33,776 nt of DNA, from assembly GCA_947455515.1 (NCBI GenBank), contig CANGOF010000019.1:1-33776 (forward strand), read 5' to 3'. Each line of letters begins with the position of its first letter. Position 1 is the first letter of the stretch. The position numbers were made by a program, and so were the translations under genes. The stretch is from Flavobacteriia bacterium (GTDB lineage: Bacteria; Bacteroidota; Bacteroidia; Flavobacteriales_D; Crocinitomicaceae). This document shows, piece after piece, positions 32,022 to 33,776 of the stretch. The notes under the pieces were generated by a model that searched no databases, had not been told where the DNA came from, and saw only the letters and a program-made list of their open reading frames with translations.

Positions 32022-33776
32022 TTACATAAATAACGATACTACTAAATCGATTACTTTGATTCCAATGAATGGGACGATTACACCACCTAAACCATAAATA
32101 AGTAAGTTTCTGCGAAGTAAGGCACTAGCTCCAATTGGTTTGTAAGACACACCTTTCAAAGCTAAGGGAATCAAAATTGGAATAATGATTGCGTTAAATA
32201 TTACAGCTGATAATATCGCGGTTTCAGGACTTTTTAATCCCATGATATTTAATGTTTGTAAGGAAGGAATTGCGGTGATAAATAAAGCAGGAATAATCGC
32301 AAAATATTTAGCTACATCATTCGCAATTGAAAAAGTAGTCAAGGTTCCGCGCGTCATTAATAACTGTTTACCAATTTCTACAATTTCAATTAGTTTGGTA
32401 GGATCGTTGTCTAAATCGACCATATTACCAGCTTCTTTTGCGGCTTGTGTTCCACTGTTCATCGCTACACCAACATTTGCCTGAGCCAACGCCGGTGCAT
32501 CATTTGTTCCATCTCCCATCATAGCAACCAAGCGACCTGCCGCTTGTTCTTTTTTGATGTAGTTCATTTTATCTTCTGGTTTTGCTTCCGCGATATAATC
32601 GTCTACACCTGCTTTTTCTGCGATGAATTTTGCTGTCAAAGGGTTGTCACCAGTCACCATAACTGTTTTGATTCCCATTTTACGAAGACGTTCAAAGCGT
32701 TCTTGAATACCCACTTTGATGATGTCTTGTAATTCCACCACACCAATGACTTTTTCATTCTCACATGCAACTAAAGGTGTACCTCCATTTTTAGATATAC
32801 GTTTTACCATTGCATCCGTTTCTTCAGAGTAGATATTTCCTGCATTTTCAACAATTAGTCGGATCGAATCTGCTGCTCCTTTACGGATTCTAGACCCTCC
32901 AACGTCAACACCTGAACAACGTGTTTCAGCGGTGAATTGAATAAATACAGGGTTTTCGATGTTGTAGGATAAAGGATTTACACCCGCTAATTCTATAATT
33001 GATTTTCCTTCAGGCGTTTCATCGACCATCGAACTTAGTACAATCGAACGAATAAACGCTTTTTCATCAACGCCTAATGTTGGGTAAAAATGGGTCGCTT
33101 TACGATTCCCAATGGTGATTGTTCCTGTTTTATCTAATAACAATACATCAATATCACCAGCAGTTTCTACCGCCTTCCCACTTTTTGTAATCACATTGGC
33201 ACGCAATGCTCGGTCCATTCCTGCAATTCCGATCGCGGATAAAAGTCCACCGATGGTAGTCGGAATTAAACAAACAAAAAGGGAAATAAAAGCTGCGATG
33301 GTAATAGGTGTGTTTGCATATTGTGCTAGTGGTTTTAAAGTGACAGTCACAATGATAAACACCAAGGTAAATCCTGCTAACAAAATCGTTAAGGCAATTT
33401 CGTTAGGTGTTTTTTGTCGCGATGCACCTTCAACTAGCGCAATCATTTTATCCAAGAAACTTTCTCCTGGTTCGGTTGTAACGCGCACTTTGATTTTATC
33501 GGATAGTACTTTTGTTCCTCCGGTAACTGAACTTTTATCACCACCAGATTCACGGATAACAGGAGCACTTTCACCCGTAATTGCACTTTCATCAATGGTT
33601 GCTAGACCTTCGATAATTTCACCATCTGTAGGAATTGTATCGCCGGCTTCACAGATGAAAACATCCCCTTTTTTAAGTTGTGAAGAGGAAACCATTTGTC
33701 CATTTTCCAACTTTGCAGGCGTATGTTCACGTGTTTTACGCAGGGAGTCTGCTTGTGCTTTCCCTCTCGCTTCAGC
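32022..33776 (-). CDS. kdpB: Potassium-transporting ATPase ATP-binding subunit (5' end outside window)
   Basis: 584 codons of KdpB plus stop; the frame runs off the right edge, leaving out roughly the first 100 residues (family about 680 aa). P-type ATPase that hydrolyses ATP to drive K+ import through KdpA. Visible blocks: actuator domain with [10 protein letters not shown], phosphorylation site LLLDKTGTI (Asp215 of this fragment), [28 protein letters not shown], and the hinge [20 protein letters not shown], then the membrane segments [18 protein letters not shown] and beyond. Although a TTG at 33710 could be read as a start, the frame upstream of it ([14 protein letters not shown]) is clearly KdpB. 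kdpA and any kdpF lie beyond the window. Confidence 0.97.
   Translation of the reverse strand, partial: AEARGKAQADSLRKTREHTPAKLENGQMVSSSQLKKGDVFICEAGDTIPTDGEIIEGLATIDESAITGESAPVIRESGGDKSSVTGGTKVLSDKIKVRVTTEPGESFLDKMIALVEGASRQKTPNEIALTILLAGFTLVFIIVTVTLKPLAQYANTPITIAAFISLFVCLIPTTIGGLLSAIGIAGMDRALRANVITKSGKAVETAGDIDVLLLDKTGTITIGNRKATHFYPTLGVDEKAFIRSIVLSSMVDETPEGKSIIELAGVNPLSYNIENPVFIQFTAETRCSGVDVGGSRIRKGAADSIRLIVENAGNIYSEETDAMVKRISKNGGTPLVACENEKVIGVVELQDIIKVGIQERFERLRKMGIKTVMVTGDNPLTAKFIAEKAGVDDYIAEAKPEDKMNYIKKEQAAGRLVAMMGDGTNDAPALAQANVGVAMNSGTQAAKEAGNMVDLDNDPTKLIEIVEIGKQLLMTRGTLTTFSIANDVAKYFAIIPALFITAIPSLQTLNIMGLKSPETAILSAVIFNAIIIPILIPLALKGVSYKPIGASALLRRNLLIYGLGGVIVPFIGIKVIDLVVSLFM

Noticed and set aside
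33708-33710. TTG as the start of kdpB
   Set aside because: The frame continues upstream to the window edge with clear KdpB sequence, so the gene is cut by the window, not short.

Overview
The window looks like chromosome of an AT-rich member of the Bacteroidota, most likely Flavobacteriales. The evidence is a GLPGLI protein paired with an outer-membrane barrel, a DUF6495-type protein, a DUF2279 protein, a kdp operon with an OmpL-like porin and a split KdpD, and promoter-like TAnnTTTG sequences instead of classical -10 boxes. A Fluviicola/Crocinitomicaceae-like genus is possible, but I cannot fix it from this sequence. I see no rRNA, tRNA, CRISPR array, prophage or intact insertion sequence. 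No gene-free stretch exceeds about 171 bp.

Layout. (1) 52-9228, + strand: sucA-sucB (2-oxoglutarate dehydrogenase E1 and E2) with a strong terminator, an ORF6N/PLD-like protein, a DUF6495-type protein, a TacA/TacT-like toxin-antitoxin pair with a palindromic operator candidate, an M42 aminopeptidase, a PlsC acyltransferase, a small DUF7793-like protein and gatC. (2) 9237-14300, - strand: a degenerate DUF4143-type ATPase, a GT2 glycosyltransferase, an acidic-linker protein, an M28 peptidase and a DUF2279 protein, mostly overlapping or nearly touching. (3) 14468-17909, + strand: an OMP_b-brl_3/TonB-receptor-like barrel overlapping a GLPGLI protein. (4) 17913-25586, - strand: cysS, a repeat-tailed lipoprotein, polA, a TraB/GumN protein, then a zinc-ribbon membrane protein overlapping a CPBP protease. 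(5) 25756-27317, + strand: a small outer-membrane barrel and a secreted DNA/RNA nuclease. (6) 27344 to the right edge, - strand: kdpB (5' end outside the window), kdpC, OmpL-like porin, KdpD N-terminal sensor and a separate histidine kinase, that is a high-affinity K+ uptake pump with its own porin and sensor.

The most unusual signal is a 115-bp element present twice, about 83% identical, at 2793-2907 and (minus strand) 31858-31972. Each copy sits inside an operon, in the same orientation, 7-9 nt before the start codon of the next gene (sucB and kdpC). Both copies can fold into the same two-tier hairpin, and two stem base pairs differ by compensatory double changes. A potential start codon (TTG or ATG) lies exactly in the apical tetraloop, and 13 of 20 differences fall on third positions of one shared reading frame. 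It looks like a structured leader, a tiny leader peptide, or both, shared between a TCA-cycle gene and a K+ pump gene. I do not recognise it.

A second theme is that simple interspersed repeats (AGTAGAA-type and a GGGGGA hairpin type) have entered the N-terminal export-signal regions of two envelope proteins, the DUF2279 protein and the lipoprotein before polA.
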